From: Aureibaculum flavum
GTDB lineage: Bacteria > Bacteroidota > Bacteroidia > Flavobacteriales > Flavobacteriaceae
DNA: 64,000 nucleotides
Assembly (NCBI RefSeq): GCF_016406085.1
Contig: NZ_JAEHFJ010000003.1
Coordinates: forward strand, 124,001-188,000
Reading direction: 5' to 3'
Shown: piece by piece, positions 28,241-37,727 of the stretch
How the letters are laid out: each line of letters opens with the position of its first letter
Numbering within the stretch: the stretch's first letter is position 1
The notes under the pieces: model-generated
Told to the model about the DNA's origin: nothing
The model's database searches: none
What the model saw: only the letters and a program-made list of their open reading frames with translations
Made by a program: the position numbers and the translations under genes

Positions 28241-29986
28241 ATGTATAGAAGTCATAATTGTGGTGAATTAACATCATCAAATATTAATAATGAAGTTACC
28301 CTTTCTGGATGGGTTCAAAAAGTACGTGATAAAGGATTTATGATTTGGGTAGATTTACGTGATAGATACGGAATTACTCAACTTATTTTTGATGAAGAAC
28401 GTACTTCAAAAGCAATTCTAGATCAAGCTCAAAAATTAGGGCGAGAATTTGTAATACAAGTAAAAGGGAACGTAATTGAACGAGCTTCTAAAAATCCAAA
28501 TATTCCAACAGGTGAAATTGAAATACTAGTTTCTGAATTGACCGTGCTCAATGAAGCCTTATTACCTCCATTTACTATAGAAGACAAAACGGATGGTGGT
28601 GAAGAATTAAGAATGAAATATCGCTACTTAGATATTCGAAGAAATCCTGTAAAAGAAAAATTAATTTTTCGTGCTAAAGTGGCCCATGAAGTTAGAAATT
28701 ACTTATCAAAACAAGATTTTATAGAGGTAGAAACTCCATATTTAATAAAATCGACACCAGAAGGTGCACGTGATTTTGTTGTGCCTTCTAGAATGAATGA
28801 AGGTCAATTTTATGCTTTACCTCAAAGTCCACAAACCTTTAAGCAATTATTAATGGTAGGTGGATTAGATAAGTATTTCCAAATTGTAAAATGCTTTCGC
28901 GATGAAGATTTACGTGCCGATAGACAACCTGAATTTACACAGATAGACTGTGAAATGGCTTTTGTTGAACAAGAAGATATCTTAGATGCTTTTGAAGGAT
29001 TAACCCGTCATTTACTAAAAGAAATTAATGATGTTGATGTAGAAAAATTTCCTAGAATGACGTTTGATGATGCCATGAAAAAATATGGTAACGACAAACC
29101 TGACATCCGTTTTGGTATGGAGTTTGGCGAACTTAATGAAGTGGCTCAACATAAAGAATTTAACGTTTTTAATCAAGCAGAATTAGTAGTTGCCATTGCA
29201 GTTCCTGGAGGAAATAATTACACGAGAAAAGAAATTGACAAACTAACAGACTGGGTTAAACGACCACAAGTTGGTGCATTAGGTATGGTATATGTACGTT
29301 GCAATGAAGATGGAACTTATAAATCATCTGTTGACAAATTTTACGATCAAGAAGATTTAGCTAGATGGGCGGAAGTTACTGGAGCAAAAGCTGGCGATTT
29401 AATTTGCGTCCTTTCCGGACAATCAAATAAAGTAAGAGCACAACTGAGTGCTTTACGAATGGAATTGGCAGAACGTTTAGGTTTGCGTAATCCAAAACAA
29501 TTTGCACCATTATGGGTAGTTGATTTTCCTTTATTAGAATGGGATGAAGAAACAGAACGTTTCCATGCGATGCACCACCCGTTTACATCACCAAAACCTG
29601 AAGATATTAAATTATTAGATTCTGATCCTGCAAAAGTTAGAGCCAATGCATACGATTTGGTTTTAAATGGTAATGAAATAGGAGGTGGATCTATAAGAAT
29701 ACACGATAAAACAACACAATCTTTAATGTTTGACCATTTAGGGTTTACCAAAGAGGAAGCAAAAGAACAATTTGGTTTCTTAATGAATGCTTTTGAATAT
29801 GGTGCCCCGCCACATGGTGGTATTGCCTTTGGCTTAGACAGACTGGTTGCTATTTTAGGCGGACAAGAAACCATTCGTGATTTTATTGCGTTCCCTAAAA
29901 ATAACTCAGGTAGAGATGTAATGATTGATGCTCCGGCACCCATTGATGAATCTCAATTAAAAGAGCTTAATTTGAAATTAAGATAG
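28241..29986 (+). CDS. aspS: Aspartyl-tRNA synthetase (bacterial type)
   Basis: This class II synthetase is 581 aa. The N-terminal OB-fold anticodon domain ([25 protein letters not shown]) is followed by motif 2 with [21 protein letters not shown]. The GAD insertion typical of bacterial AspRS lies at about residues 290-410. HHPFTSP leads to motif 3, [15 protein letters not shown]. The track-like TTG at 28220 is rejected as start because it falls within a TAATTTTG -7 box (28215-28222), so transcription begins downstream and ATG 28241 is used. Confidence 0.97.
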   Translation: MYRSHNCGELTSSNINNEVTLSGWVQKVRDKGFMIWVDLRDRYGITQLIFDEERTSKAILDQAQKLGREFVIQVKGNVIERASKNPNIPTGEIEILVSELTVLNEALLPPFTIEDKTDGGEELRMKYRYLDIRRNPVKEKLIFRAKVAHEVRNYLSKQDFIEVETPYLIKSTPEGARDFVVPSRMNEGQFYALPQSPQTFKQLLMVGGLDKYFQIVKCFRDEDLRADRQPEFTQIDCEMAFVEQEDILDAFEGLTRHLLKEINDVDVEKFPRMTFDDAMKKYGNDKPDIRFGMEFGELNEVAQHKEFNVFNQAELVVAIAVPGGNNYTRKEIDKLTDWVKRPQVGALGMVYVRCNEDGTYKSSVDKFYDQEDLARWAEVTGAKAGDLICVLSGQSNKVRAQLSALRMELAERLGLRNPKQFAPLWVVDFPLLEWDEETERFHAMHHPFTSPKPEDIKLLDSDPAKVRANAYDLVLNGNEIGGGSIRIHDKTTQSLMFDHLGFTKEEAKEQFGFLMNAFEYGAPPHGGIAFGLDRLVAILGGQETIRDFIAFPKNNSGRDVMIDAPAPIDESQLKELNLKLR

Positions 29987-30005
29987 CTCTATCATAAATT
30001 AAAAA

Positions 30006-31799
30006 ATGTCAAGCCCATTAAAAATAGTATTACGTAAATTCTTAATTTGGAGATACAAGCACATCCCTGAAAAGCAGTTTATATACATACTAAGTGCAGT
30101 CATTGGTTTATTGGCAGGTCTCGTTGCCGTAACTATTAAGAATTTAGTACATTTAATTCAGAATTTACTAGAAGGACAGTTTATAAAAGATTTACATCAA
30201 GCCTTTTATTTTATATTCCCATTAATTGGTTTGTTACTCGTTCTAATTATAAAAAGGAAGCTAATTAAAAAAAAGATAGGGCATGGAATTCCTTCCACCC
30301 TATTCGCAATTTCAAAACAAAAAGGGTTGATGCCAAGACATCAAATGTGGGCCTCTTTAATTTTGGCTCCATTAACGGTTGGTTTTGGTGGTTCTGTGGG
30401 TTTAGAAGGCCCAACAGTAGCAACTTCTGCCGCTATAGGCTCTAATACAGCAAGATTATTTCATTTAAATCAAACAACAAGAACATTGTTAATTGGAGCA
30501 GCTGCGGCTGGAGCAATGGCATCAATATTTAAAGCTCCAATTACCGCCATTGTATTTGCTGTAGAAATATTTAGTTTAGAATTAACTATGGCATCTATGA
30601 TACCGCTTTTGATAGCTTCAATTTGTGCGGTATTAACCTCTTATTTCTTTTTTGGAAATGATGTATTGTTACATTTTACTTTACAAGAATCTTTTAGTTT
30701 TAAGGACGTATTATTCTATATATTACTCGGTGTAATCTCTGCATCGGTTTCTGTTTATTTCAGTAAAATTTATTTCAGACTGAACACTTTTTTTAGATCC
30801 ATAACCAATTTGTATAAGAGATTAATAGTTGGTGGAGTTTTATTAGGAGTTATCATTTATTTTGTACCTCCACTTTTTGGTGAAGGCTATGAAACCATCA
30901 ACAACATTCTAAGAGGAGACATAGATCCTGTTTTAGTTAATAATATATTTCATACAGCCACAGATAGTACGTGGATTATCATAACGCTTCTAATAGGTTT
31001 GGTTATTTTTAAAGTGGTGGCCACTTCTTTTACGTTTGGAGCCGGTGGAGTTGGTGGTATTTTTGGTCCTACACTTTTTACAGGAAGTGTTACAGGTTAC
31101 GTATTTGCACTTATAATCAATCACACCAATTTATTTGTACATCAGTTATCATTAACTAATTTTGCGATGGTAGGTATGGCTGGATTAATGGCTGGAATTT
31201 TGCACGCCCCATTGACAGCAATCTTCTTAATTGCAGAAATTACAGGCGGTTACGAATTATTTGTACCATTAATGATAGTTTCGTCCATATCTTATATTAT
31301 TGCTAAAAAATATGTTCCACATAATATTTACCATAAACAATTGGCAGAAAGAGGTCAATTAATTACGCATGATAAAGATAAAAATGTGTTAATGATGTTA
31401 GACTTGGATAAAATTATTGAAACAAATTTTATTCTTCTTTATCCACAAATGACATTAAGAGAAGTAGTAACTAAAGCCGTTGCGAAGTCGTCAAGAAATC
31501 ACTTTCCGGTGGTAGATGAAGACAATCAGTTCTTAGGGATTTTAACCCTAAACGACATTAGAAGTATCATGTTTGACAGCAAATTATATGATACCGTCAC
31601 TGTTGAGAGTTTAATGCGTAGTGCTCCAGATATTATCTACTATGAAAAGCATACTACAGAAGATATTTTAAATAAGTTTAAATCTTCAGGTGCTTGGAAT
31701 TTAGTAGTTATCAAAGAAGGTAAATACTTTGGTTTTATTTCAAAATCACGATTATTAACGGCTTATCGACAGACTTTAATAAATGTAACATCAATATAA
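30006..31799 (+). CDS. ClC-type anion channel/antiporter with C-terminal CBS pair
   Basis: The 597-aa protein has about ten or more hydrophobic helices followed by two CBS domains (residues about 470-590). Selectivity-filter segments are GHGIPST, GSVGLEGPTVAT and GGVGGIFGPTLFTGS. The gating Glu of the second motif is present (GLEGP). The first motif has His where canonical ClC proteins have Ser (GSGIP), a substitution I have not seen as standard. CBS domains usually bind adenosyl ligands and may gate transport. Follows aspS by 19 bp and ends at a strong terminator. Confidence 0.93.
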   Translation: MSSPLKIVLRKFLIWRYKHIPEKQFIYILSAVIGLLAGLVAVTIKNLVHLIQNLLEGQFIKDLHQAFYFIFPLIGLLLVLIIKRKLIKKKIGHGIPSTLFAISKQKGLMPRHQMWASLILAPLTVGFGGSVGLEGPTVATSAAIGSNTARLFHLNQTTRTLLIGAAAAGAMASIFKAPITAIVFAVEIFSLELTMASMIPLLIASICAVLTSYFFFGNDVLLHFTLQESFSFKDVLFYILLGVISASVSVYFSKIYFRLNTFFRSITNLYKRLIVGGVLLGVIIYFVPPLFGEGYETINNILRGDIDPVLVNNIFHTATDSTWIIITLLIGLVIFKVVATSFTFGAGGVGGIFGPTLFTGSVTGYVFALIINHTNLFVHQLSLTNFAMVGMAGLMAGILHAPLTAIFLIAEITGGYELFVPLMIVSSISYIIAKKYVPHNIYHKQLAERGQLITHDKDKNVLMMLDLDKIIETNFILLYPQMTLREVVTKAVAKSSRNHFPVVDEDNQFLGILTLNDIRSIMFDSKLYDTVTVESLMRSAPDIIYYEKHTTEDILNKFKSSGAWNLVVIKEGKYFGFISKSRLLTAYRQTLINVTSI

Positions 31800-31801
31800 A
31801 A

Positions 31802-31838
31802 AAATCCCTTTCAGTAAATGATCTACTGAAAGGGATTT
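31802..31838. terminator. Bidirectional terminator between ClC and Tsp/Prc genes
   Basis: Perfect 15-bp stem AAATCCCTTTCAGTA/TACTGAAAGGGATTT with a 7-nt loop, flanked by A and T runs, lying between two convergent genes. Confidence 0.95.
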
Positions 31839-31861
31839 AATTTTTACAATAAGGAATTAAA

Positions 31862-33994
31862 TTAATTCTTTACCAAAGGTTTTTCCGTCCTAATTTTAAG
31901 ATCGGCAGCAATATTTAAAGCTTCTTCTATATAAATATCTTTACTTAAGTTTTTGTGCCATATCTCACGTTTCTTAGCCAAAAGAGAATCTTGTTTAAAC
32001 AACTCTAATTCATAAGGCAGTGAAGTAAAACTCAGGTTATTTTTATATTCATAAAGGCTTTTAAATCGATTGCCTTCCTCTTCTCTATTTTTTAAATCTT
32101 CATTATATTTTTTATAACTTAAATAAACTTTAGTATCGTCTTGACCTTCTTTTAACCATTTTGCATTGCTATCAATCAGTTTGAACTGTTCATTTTCAGC
32201 GATACGTTTTTTACTATTATTTATTACATCATCAAAATTTGAATAACCATTCCATACTTTATAATCGGCACTTGCAATTTTATCCCACTTCAACGAAGTT
32301 GCTTCATCTCGTTCTCCAATTTTTAAATATGCATATCTATCTGGCATAGCGACATCAGAAACCACACCTTTAAGCTGAGTAGAGCCTCCATTTATTCTAT
32401 AAAATTTTTGAATTGTCAGTTTTAACGCACCTAAATCTTTTGGATAATCAAAGTATCTGTTAAGTGCCATATAATTTTGTACAGTACCTTTTCCATAACT
32501 TTGCTTACTACCAATTATTACGGCTCTATTATAATCTTGCATTGCGGCGGCAAAAATTTCTGAAGCAGATGCTGACAATTCATTTACAATAATTACCAAT
32601 GGTTTATTCCATTGAATTTTATAATCTTCATCTGAACGTATTTTTGGCTCACCGTCTTTGTATTTTACTTGTACAATAGGACCTTCTTCAATAAATAACC
32701 CTGCAATATCAATTGCCGTATCTAAAGAACCACCACCATTATTTCGTAAATCAATTACTAAGGCTTCAACATTCTCTTTATTTAATCTTTCCACTTCAAG
32801 TGCCATATCAGTGGCAGAGTTTCTAAAATTTCTTTCGCTAAAATCGATATAGAATTTTGGTAAATCAATAACTCCAAGTTTTTTATTACCCATTTCCACA
32901 ACACTTGTTTTTGCAAAAGTTTCTTCAAGTTCGATAACATCCCTTATTATAGGAATAATCTTAACCGAACCGTCCAACTTTTTAACGGTAAGCCTTACTT
33001 CGGTACCTTTTTTACCTTTAATAAATTCTATAGCGTCATCTAAACGCATTCCTACAATATCTAACGGCTCTCCATCTGCTTGTGCTACTTTAGTAATAAT
33101 GTCTCCTACTTCTAAATTTCCATCTCTCCAAGCGGGTCCTCCAGAAACAAGTTCATCTACACGGGTATACTCACCTTTTCGTTGTAATCTAGCACCAATC
33201 CCTTCAATTTTACCTGACATTTCAGTATCAAATTTCTTTTTGGTTCTAGGAGCAAAATAGGTTGTATGCGGATCAAATTCTGTAGAAATACTATTTATAA
33301 AAATAGAATACCAGTCTTCATCATCCTCTTCATCTTTATATTCAAAAAACTCTTCCATGCTTTTCAATGTAGCTTCTCTAGCCTCAACTTCTAGCTCCGC
33401 AAAAGTTTTCACTTCAGCTTTAGGGTCTTCCTTTTGTTTATCTTCTTGTGCTTCAATTTTACTATGTAAACGAGATAAAGTTGTTAACTTAAATTGTTTT
33501 TGCCAATTGATGATTAATTCTACCTCATTTTTTGGAAATGCCTTATTTTCATAATCAACATCAAAAACCTCATCCTTATCAAAGTCAAACGGATGTTTTA
33601 AAATTTCCTTATAAAAACCTTTAGCCTCTTGAACGCGTTGCAAGTATTTTGAAGTTACAATACGATAAAAAGAAAGGTCTTCTTTTTTTATTTGATCATC
33701 TAACTGAAGTTTATATTTTTCAAATATCTTAAGGTCTTCTTGCGTAAAGAATCGCTTTGCAGGATCTAAACCTTCAATAAAATTATTATAAACAGCAGTA
33801 GAAAACTCATCATTTATTTCATGTGGCTGATAATGACCTTGCGTTAGTGCCGACCTTATCAGTCCCAACAATATTTTTTCTTTTTCAGGATCTGGGTTTT
33901 GCTTCATATTAAAGCTTAACAATACACCAGCCAATAAAATTATTGGGAGTATAATTTTATAATTCGATTTCATAAAGTTTATTATTTTTTTCAT
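31862..33994 (-). CDS. Carboxy-terminal processing protease (Tsp/Prc, S41 family)
   Basis: This 710-aa periplasmic protease has an N-terminal signal/anchor helix (SNYKIILPIILLAGVLLSF). A long helical N-domain follows, then a PDZ domain around residues 255-340 (GEYTRVDELVSGGPAWRDGNLEVGDIITKV). The S41 catalytic core has LRNNGGGSLDTAI, the Ser in VNELSASASEIFA and the Lys in SKQSYGKGTVQN. The C-terminal helical region is of the Tsp type. It degrades misfolded or tagged periplasmic proteins and trims envelope proteins. Two starts are possible (M1 or M8). Shares a bidirectional terminator with the ClC gene. Confidence 0.93.
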   Translation of the reverse strand: MKKIINFMKSNYKIILPIILLAGVLLSFNMKQNPDPEKEKILLGLIRSALTQGHYQPHEINDEFSTAVYNNFIEGLDPAKRFFTQEDLKIFEKYKLQLDDQIKKEDLSFYRIVTSKYLQRVQEAKGFYKEILKHPFDFDKDEVFDVDYENKAFPKNEVELIINWQKQFKLTTLSRLHSKIEAQEDKQKEDPKAEVKTFAELEVEAREATLKSMEEFFEYKDEEDDEDWYSIFINSISTEFDPHTTYFAPRTKKKFDTEMSGKIEGIGARLQRKGEYTRVDELVSGGPAWRDGNLEVGDIITKVAQADGEPLDIVGMRLDDAIEFIKGKKGTEVRLTVKKLDGSVKIIPIIRDVIELEETFAKTSVVEMGNKKLGVIDLPKFYIDFSERNFRNSATDMALEVERLNKENVEALVIDLRNNGGGSLDTAIDIAGLFIEEGPIVQVKYKDGEPKIRSDEDYKIQWNKPLVIIVNELSASASEIFAAAMQDYNRAVIIGSKQSYGKGTVQNYMALNRYFDYPKDLGALKLTIQKFYRINGGSTQLKGVVSDVAMPDRYAYLKIGERDEATSLKWDKIASADYKVWNGYSNFDDVINNSKKRIAENEQFKLIDSNAKWLKEGQDDTKVYLSYKKYNEDLKNREEEGNRFKSLYEYKNNLSFTSLPYELELFKQDSLLAKKREIWHKNLSKDIYIEEALNIAADLKIRTEKPLVKN

Positions 33995-34381
33995 TCAGTA
34001 TATTCAACTAATCTACTAAAATAGTGCCAATAATTTAATTTTTAAAGGATTTAACAGATTTTTTGCATTTGACCTACTTTTACTCTAATATAAGACGAAA
34101 CTAATTTTAGATATTACAAAACGAAAAAATTTAAAATCTGTTATAAAATATATGTTAAACAATTCGTAAAGCTTTTATCAGCAGATTAAATACTATTTAT
34201 TGATTAAAAACGGCTCATTTCTCATCGCTTTTTAACATTTTTAATAACCTAATTACACTTTGAAACTCATAATAGTTATCAATTGCGTAAAAAATGAATA
34301 ACTTTTACTTTAATGCAAAATATTTAACCCCGTCCATAATAAAAAAATGGTAGTTTTGTAAAAAGAGAATAAGATATAAAT
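33995..34381. other. Intergenic region, 387 bp, divergent promoters
   Basis: No coding capacity is supported on either strand. The stretch is AT rich and separates the divergent Tsp/Prc protease and surE genes. Near surE a TAGTTTTG box (34351-34358) fits a Bacteroidetes -7 element with the ATG 24 bp on. No clear hairpin, repeat or RNA gene was recognised in the remaining 300 bp. Confidence 0.6.
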
Positions 34382-35152
34382 ATGAGTGAAAGACCTTTAA
34401 TTTTAATTTGTAATGATGATGGTATTACAGCACCAGGTATAAGAACCTTAATTTCTGTAATGAACGAAATTGGCGATGTAGTTGTTGTTGCACCAAATAA
34501 CCCACAAAGTGGTATGGGACACGCCATTACGGTAAACACAACCTTAAGATGTAACCCTATTACTATTGATGATGGACCACAATTAGAGTACAGTTGTTCT
34601 GGTACACCAGCCGACTGTGTTAAAATGGCAGTCAATGAAATATTGAATAAAAAACCTGACATCTGTGTTTCTGGAATTAACCACGGTTCTAACGCTTCTC
34701 TAAATGTAATTTATTCTGGCACCATGAGTGCTGCAGTAGAAGCGGGTATTGAAGGCATTCCGGCTGTTGGATTCTCTTTAATGGATTATAATTGGGATGC
34801 TGATTTTGACGCATGTAGAACCTATGTCAAGACCATTGTAAAAAATATTTTAAAAAATGGGTTACCAGAAGGTGTTGTGCTTAATGTAAACATACCTGAC
34901 TTAAAAAAAGATGAAATTAAAGGAATCAAAGTATGCAGACAAGCACACGGAAACTGGGAAGAAGTTTTCGATAAGCGTGTTAGCCCTCAAGGGGAAGATT
35001 ACTATTGGTTAGCCGGAAAGTTTGTAAACCTAGATAAAGGAGAAGATACTGATATGTGGGCATTAGAAAATGGATATGTTTCTATGGTACCTGTTCAGTT
35101 TGACATGACAGCACATCATTACATCAAAAATTTGAACACATGGGATCTGTAA
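34382..35152 (+). CDS. surE: 5'/3'-nucleotidase SurE
   Basis: This 256-aa protein has the conserved metal site at the N-terminus (LICNDDGITAPG, two Asp), the SGMGHAIT loop (phosphate-binding Ser), and ICVSGINHGSNAS with the Asn metal ligand. SurE dephosphorylates nucleoside monophosphates and is often linked to stationary-phase survival. The length and motif spacing match the family. Its stop codon overlaps the start region of the next gene by 13 bp, implying translational coupling. Confidence 0.96.
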   Translation: MSERPLILICNDDGITAPGIRTLISVMNEIGDVVVVAPNNPQSGMGHAITVNTTLRCNPITIDDGPQLEYSCSGTPADCVKMAVNEILNKKPDICVSGINHGSNASLNVIYSGTMSAAVEAGIEGIPAVGFSLMDYNWDADFDACRTYVKTIVKNILKNGLPEGVVLNVNIPDLKKDEIKGIKVCRQAHGNWEEVFDKRVSPQGEDYYWLAGKFVNLDKGEDTDMWALENGYVSMVPVQFDMTAHHYIKNLNTWDL

Positions 35153-35427
35153 AAAAAGAAATATTTATTGGAATTTTAATTGGTTTGGCAGCTACGGCTG
35201 GAGGCTTTTATTTATATGTAGAATATGCCTTAGAAGGCACATTTGAAGAATCACTGGCTGTATTAAAAGAAAATAGTCTTTATGGGCAAGTACTGAGTAT
35301 TGCAGCTATACCAAATCTTATTGCCTTTTTTATATTTATAAAAAAACGTCAAGATTATAGAGCTAGAGGTGTATTAATTGCAACGTTAATGGTAGCATTG
35401 CTAATATTGGCAGCTCAGTTTGTTTAG
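35140..35427 (+). CDS. Small membrane protein overlapping surE
   Basis: This is a 95-aa protein with three hydrophobic helices, at about residues 8-26, 47-66 and 75-93. A basic loop (FIKKRQDYRARG) lies between helices 2 and 3. No domain recognised. It starts 13 bp inside surE in another frame, so expression is likely coupled to SurE, but no functional connection is known. Convergent with arfB. Confidence 0.75.
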   Translation: MGSVKKEIFIGILIGLAATAGGFYLYVEYALEGTFEESLAVLKENSLYGQVLSIAAIPNLIAFFIFIKKRQDYRARGVLIATLMVALLILAAQFV

Positions 35428-35444
35428 TTTACTTGCTAAACTTT

Positions 35445-35849
35445 CTACTCCAAATCTGGTTTCTGTCGATTCAATTTCTTTTCTGACCGCTTCTTTTTAG
35501 ATTTTAAACGTTTTCGAATAGCAGATTTAGAAGGTTTTGTAGCTTTTCTAGGTTTTATTTTTTTAAGTCCGTTTTTAATAACTTCTAAAAATCGCTTAAT
35601 AGCAATTTCCTTATTTTTATGTTGACTGCGGCTTTCATCACAAAAAAGAATTAGGACATTCTCTTTGGTAAGCCTATTGGCTATTTTATTTAACAGTAGT
35701 TGTTTTTGGTCATCAGTAAGCTCGCTAGAATTTTCTACGTCAAAAGTCAATTCAATTTTTGAAGACACTTTATTGACATGTTGACCACCAGCACCACCAC
35801 TTCTAATCGCTTTAAAGGAAAGTTCTTTTATTAGGTTTTCTATGTTCAT
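35445..35849 (-). CDS. arfB: Alternative ribosome-rescue peptidyl-tRNA hydrolase ArfB
   Basis: This 134-aa release-factor-like protein (ArfB/YaeJ, ICT1) has the catalytic GGQ in SGGAGGQHVNKVSSKIEL near residue 21. It has a highly basic C-terminal tail (KPSKSAIRKRLKSKKKRSEKKLNRQ) that in ArfB enters the empty mRNA channel of stalled ribosomes. It lacks the codon-recognition domain of true release factors. Complete and monocistronic. Confidence 0.95.
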   Translation of the reverse strand: MNIENLIKELSFKAIRSGGAGGQHVNKVSSKIELTFDVENSSELTDDQKQLLLNKIANRLTKENVLILFCDESRSQHKNKEIAIKRFLEVIKNGLKKIKPRKATKPSKSAIRKRLKSKKKRSEKKLNRQKPDLE

Positions 35850-36152
35850 AATCTCTCAAAGAAATAACTAAGGTTTGTATTATTTTCATTTTTTACATTG
35901 ATGAAAAAACGAAACAAAAAAATCTAGTCTGTACAAGGAAATTGCTCTGCACCATTCGCTCTCAAAACTTCATGCTTAAAGTTATCGCTTTGCAATTTCG
36001 TTTCTTTACTCATTATTTCTAGCGTACCGACACCACTAAACTATAATACTTTTTCTATCTAAATAACCTTTCTAAATATTGATAATTAAACAATGTAACA
36101 AGGACCAAAACAACTAGGCTAACCTTTAAATTTAGTTAGAACTGACAATGGT
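35850..36152. other. Intergenic region, 303 bp, with a 29-codon minus-strand frame
   Basis: No established gene. On the minus strand, 36013-35924 encodes a 29-residue peptide starting MSKETKLQSDNFKHEV and ending RANGAEQFPCTD. It may be a small gene, a coding remnant or chance. Its termini overlap a short inverted repeat (GAAATTGC near 35939 and GCAATTTC near 35992). Nothing else recognisable. Confidence 0.4.
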
Positions 36153-36812
36153 TTAAAAATTATAATCAGTACCCATATCAGTGTTCTGATGTAAAAAGTG
36201 CATGTCTATATCTTCTAGATTTTTTGAAAAACTATCTAAATTAGTTCGTTCCGCTAATATTTTGTCAATAGCCTGAGTAGCCAATTTCAAACGGGTTCTT
36301 TTATCTCCTTTTAGCAAAATATAGGGTCTGTCATACTTTTTTAACGCATTTTCAAATGCATCAAACATTTCTTTTCGCATTTCTGGCTTGTCACGTAAAT
36401 CGTCAGCTTCCCAAGGCGTATCAATATACGTTAACAAATATAAATCATAGGTGTTTTCAAGGGCTGCTTCATCTAATAACGGATTTACAAAGCCTCCATA
36501 ATATTCTTCTGAATATACTTTTGTTTCGAGCAAATCGGTATCACATATCAAAACACTATCGGCTTTTTTAGCCAATTTATTTTCAAGTTTCATTTGCCCC
36601 TCTGCAATGGGTATCAAATCAGAATTTTCGCAGGTTTTACGGTAATTATTCCACTTATATTGAAGGTATTCACGTGCATATTCAGCAACCCATACAGTGT
36701 TATAATAACGTGCTAACTGCTCAGATAGTGTCGTTTTTCCAGTAGATTCTGGACCAAACAAGACTACTTTTACAACGTTTGCATCTTTTGATTGTCTAAG
36801 CTTTTCTTCCAT
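36153..36812 (-). CDS. NadR-like P-loop kinase (ribosylnicotinamide kinase type domain)
   Basis: The 219-aa ATPase has Walker A FGPESTGKTTLSEQLA and then VAEYAREYLQYKW, the hallmark of the NadR kinase domain and AAA_28 proteins. The SVLICDTDLLETKVYSEEYYG segment and a later TPWEADDLRD follow. NadR kinase phosphorylates nicotinamide riboside to NMN. There is no nucleotidylyltransferase or DNA-binding domain. Its start lies 43 bp inside the PnuC-type transporter gene, as expected for a salvage pair of importer and trapping kinase. If the transporter carries thiamine instead, the kinase would need reinterpretation. Confidence 0.87.
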   Translation of the reverse strand: MEEKLRQSKDANVVKVVLFGPESTGKTTLSEQLARYYNTVWVAEYAREYLQYKWNNYRKTCENSDLIPIAEGQMKLENKLAKKADSVLICDTDLLETKVYSEEYYGGFVNPLLDEAALENTYDLYLLTYIDTPWEADDLRDKPEMRKEMFDAFENALKKYDRPYILLKGDKRTRLKLATQAIDKILAERTNLDSFSKNLEDIDMHFLHQNTDMGTDYNF

Positions 36813-37483
36813 TGTTTATATCCTAAATAAGCAATTACTAACAATATTATAAATTGAATTCCGGTAAACCCAAGTCCTTTTACAAAGTATAAAGGTATGG
36901 CTACAATATTTCCTAAAATCCACAATATCCAATGTTCTATTTTTTTAAGAGCCATTAACCACATTGCTGCGAAAAATATTCCAGTTGTAAAAGTATCCAA
37001 AAAAGGTGTTATTTTTCTAAAATCATCTAAACTTCCAGAAGTCATGTTGGTAATTGCATAGTTAATGCTCTCTGTGAAACCCAAATTATTTGGCATTACA
37101 TTATAATAGCGATAGACTATGATTACAAATATTGAGGTAAAAACAAATATACCGAAAGCCTTTATTTTGTCCGATTTATTAGTACGTGATATAGGAATAT
37201 GACTTTCCTTATCATCAATCACTTTACTCCACATATACCAACCAAAAATACTCATTATAGTATAGTAGATGTTAATGATAAAATCGCCGTAAAGCACAAA
37301 TTTATAACAGATATAAACATAAATACAGGTACTTATAATCCCTAATGGATAGACTAAAATATTTTCCTTTTTTCCATACCAAACCCCAACAACTCCAAAT
37401 AGCATTGCGGTAAACTCAAGAACAATATCTAATGTTGTTGCTGTACGATAAGGCTCTAAGAAAAAATCAATAATTTGATTCAT
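36770..37483 (-). CDS. pnuC: PnuC/PnuT-family vitamin transporter
   Basis: The 237-aa protein has seven hydrophobic helices. It includes the family pattern VGVWYGKKENILVYPLGIISTCIYVYICYKF and the W-x-x-W pair in IFGWYMWSKV, and ends with a Lys-rich tail. PnuC proteins facilitate diffusion of nicotinamide riboside; the close relative PnuT carries thiamine. The start MNQIIDFFLEPY at 37483 is chosen over the in-frame 37507 because it matches relatives. It overlaps the thiamine-binding-like gene by 17 bp and the kinase gene by 43 bp. The NR assignment follows the downstream NadR-like kinase; thiamine is the alternative. Confidence 0.85.
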   Translation of the reverse strand: MNQIIDFFLEPYRTATTLDIVLEFTAMLFGVVGVWYGKKENILVYPLGIISTCIYVYICYKFVLYGDFIINIYYTIMSIFGWYMWSKVIDDKESHIPISRTNKSDKIKAFGIFVFTSIFVIIVYRYYNVMPNNLGFTESINYAITNMTSGSLDDFRKITPFLDTFTTGIFFAAMWLMALKKIEHWILWILGNIVAIPLYFVKGLGFTGIQFIILLVIAYLGYKQWKKSLDNQKMQTL

Positions 37484-37727
37484 AAGTGCTTCTATCTGTT
37501 TTAACAATTTTCATATACATTAATCCAATTTCAATTGAATGGAATGCTTTTTTTATCTCGCCTTGAAGTATATTAAAAACCTGATCATAGTCACCATATA
37601 CTTGAGTGCTTAAGGGGTTTTCCAAGACTGTAAGTCCACTATTTCTTAAAGCTTTTATAAATTCTATGATAGCGGCCTCATAGTTGTCTTGTAATGGACT
37701 AAAAGTTAATTCAACTGATATTTTCAT
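37467..37727 (-). CDS. YkoF/MTH1187-type thiamine-binding-like protein
   Basis: This 86-aa protein has a ferredoxin-like pattern: MKISVELTFSPLQDNYEAAIIEFIKALRNSGLTVLENPLSTQVYGDYDQVFNILQ. This matches small thiamine-binding/YkoF-like proteins in which a strand-helix-strand-strand-helix unit binds the vitamin as a dimer or tetramer. It overlaps the GGGP synthase gene by 17 bp at its start and the transporter at its end. Its place directly before a PnuC/PnuT transporter raises the possibility that the cargo is thiamine. Family recognition is by eye. Confidence 0.75.
   Translation of the reverse strand: MKISVELTFSPLQDNYEAAIIEFIKALRNSGLTVLENPLSTQVYGDYDQVFNILQGEIKKAFHSIEIGLMYMKIVKTDRSTYESNY

Noticed and set aside
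29347-29943. 198-aa minus-strand open frame inside aspS
   Set aside because: Antisense shadow of a highly conserved synthetase; its residues have no domain pattern and the sense frame is certain.
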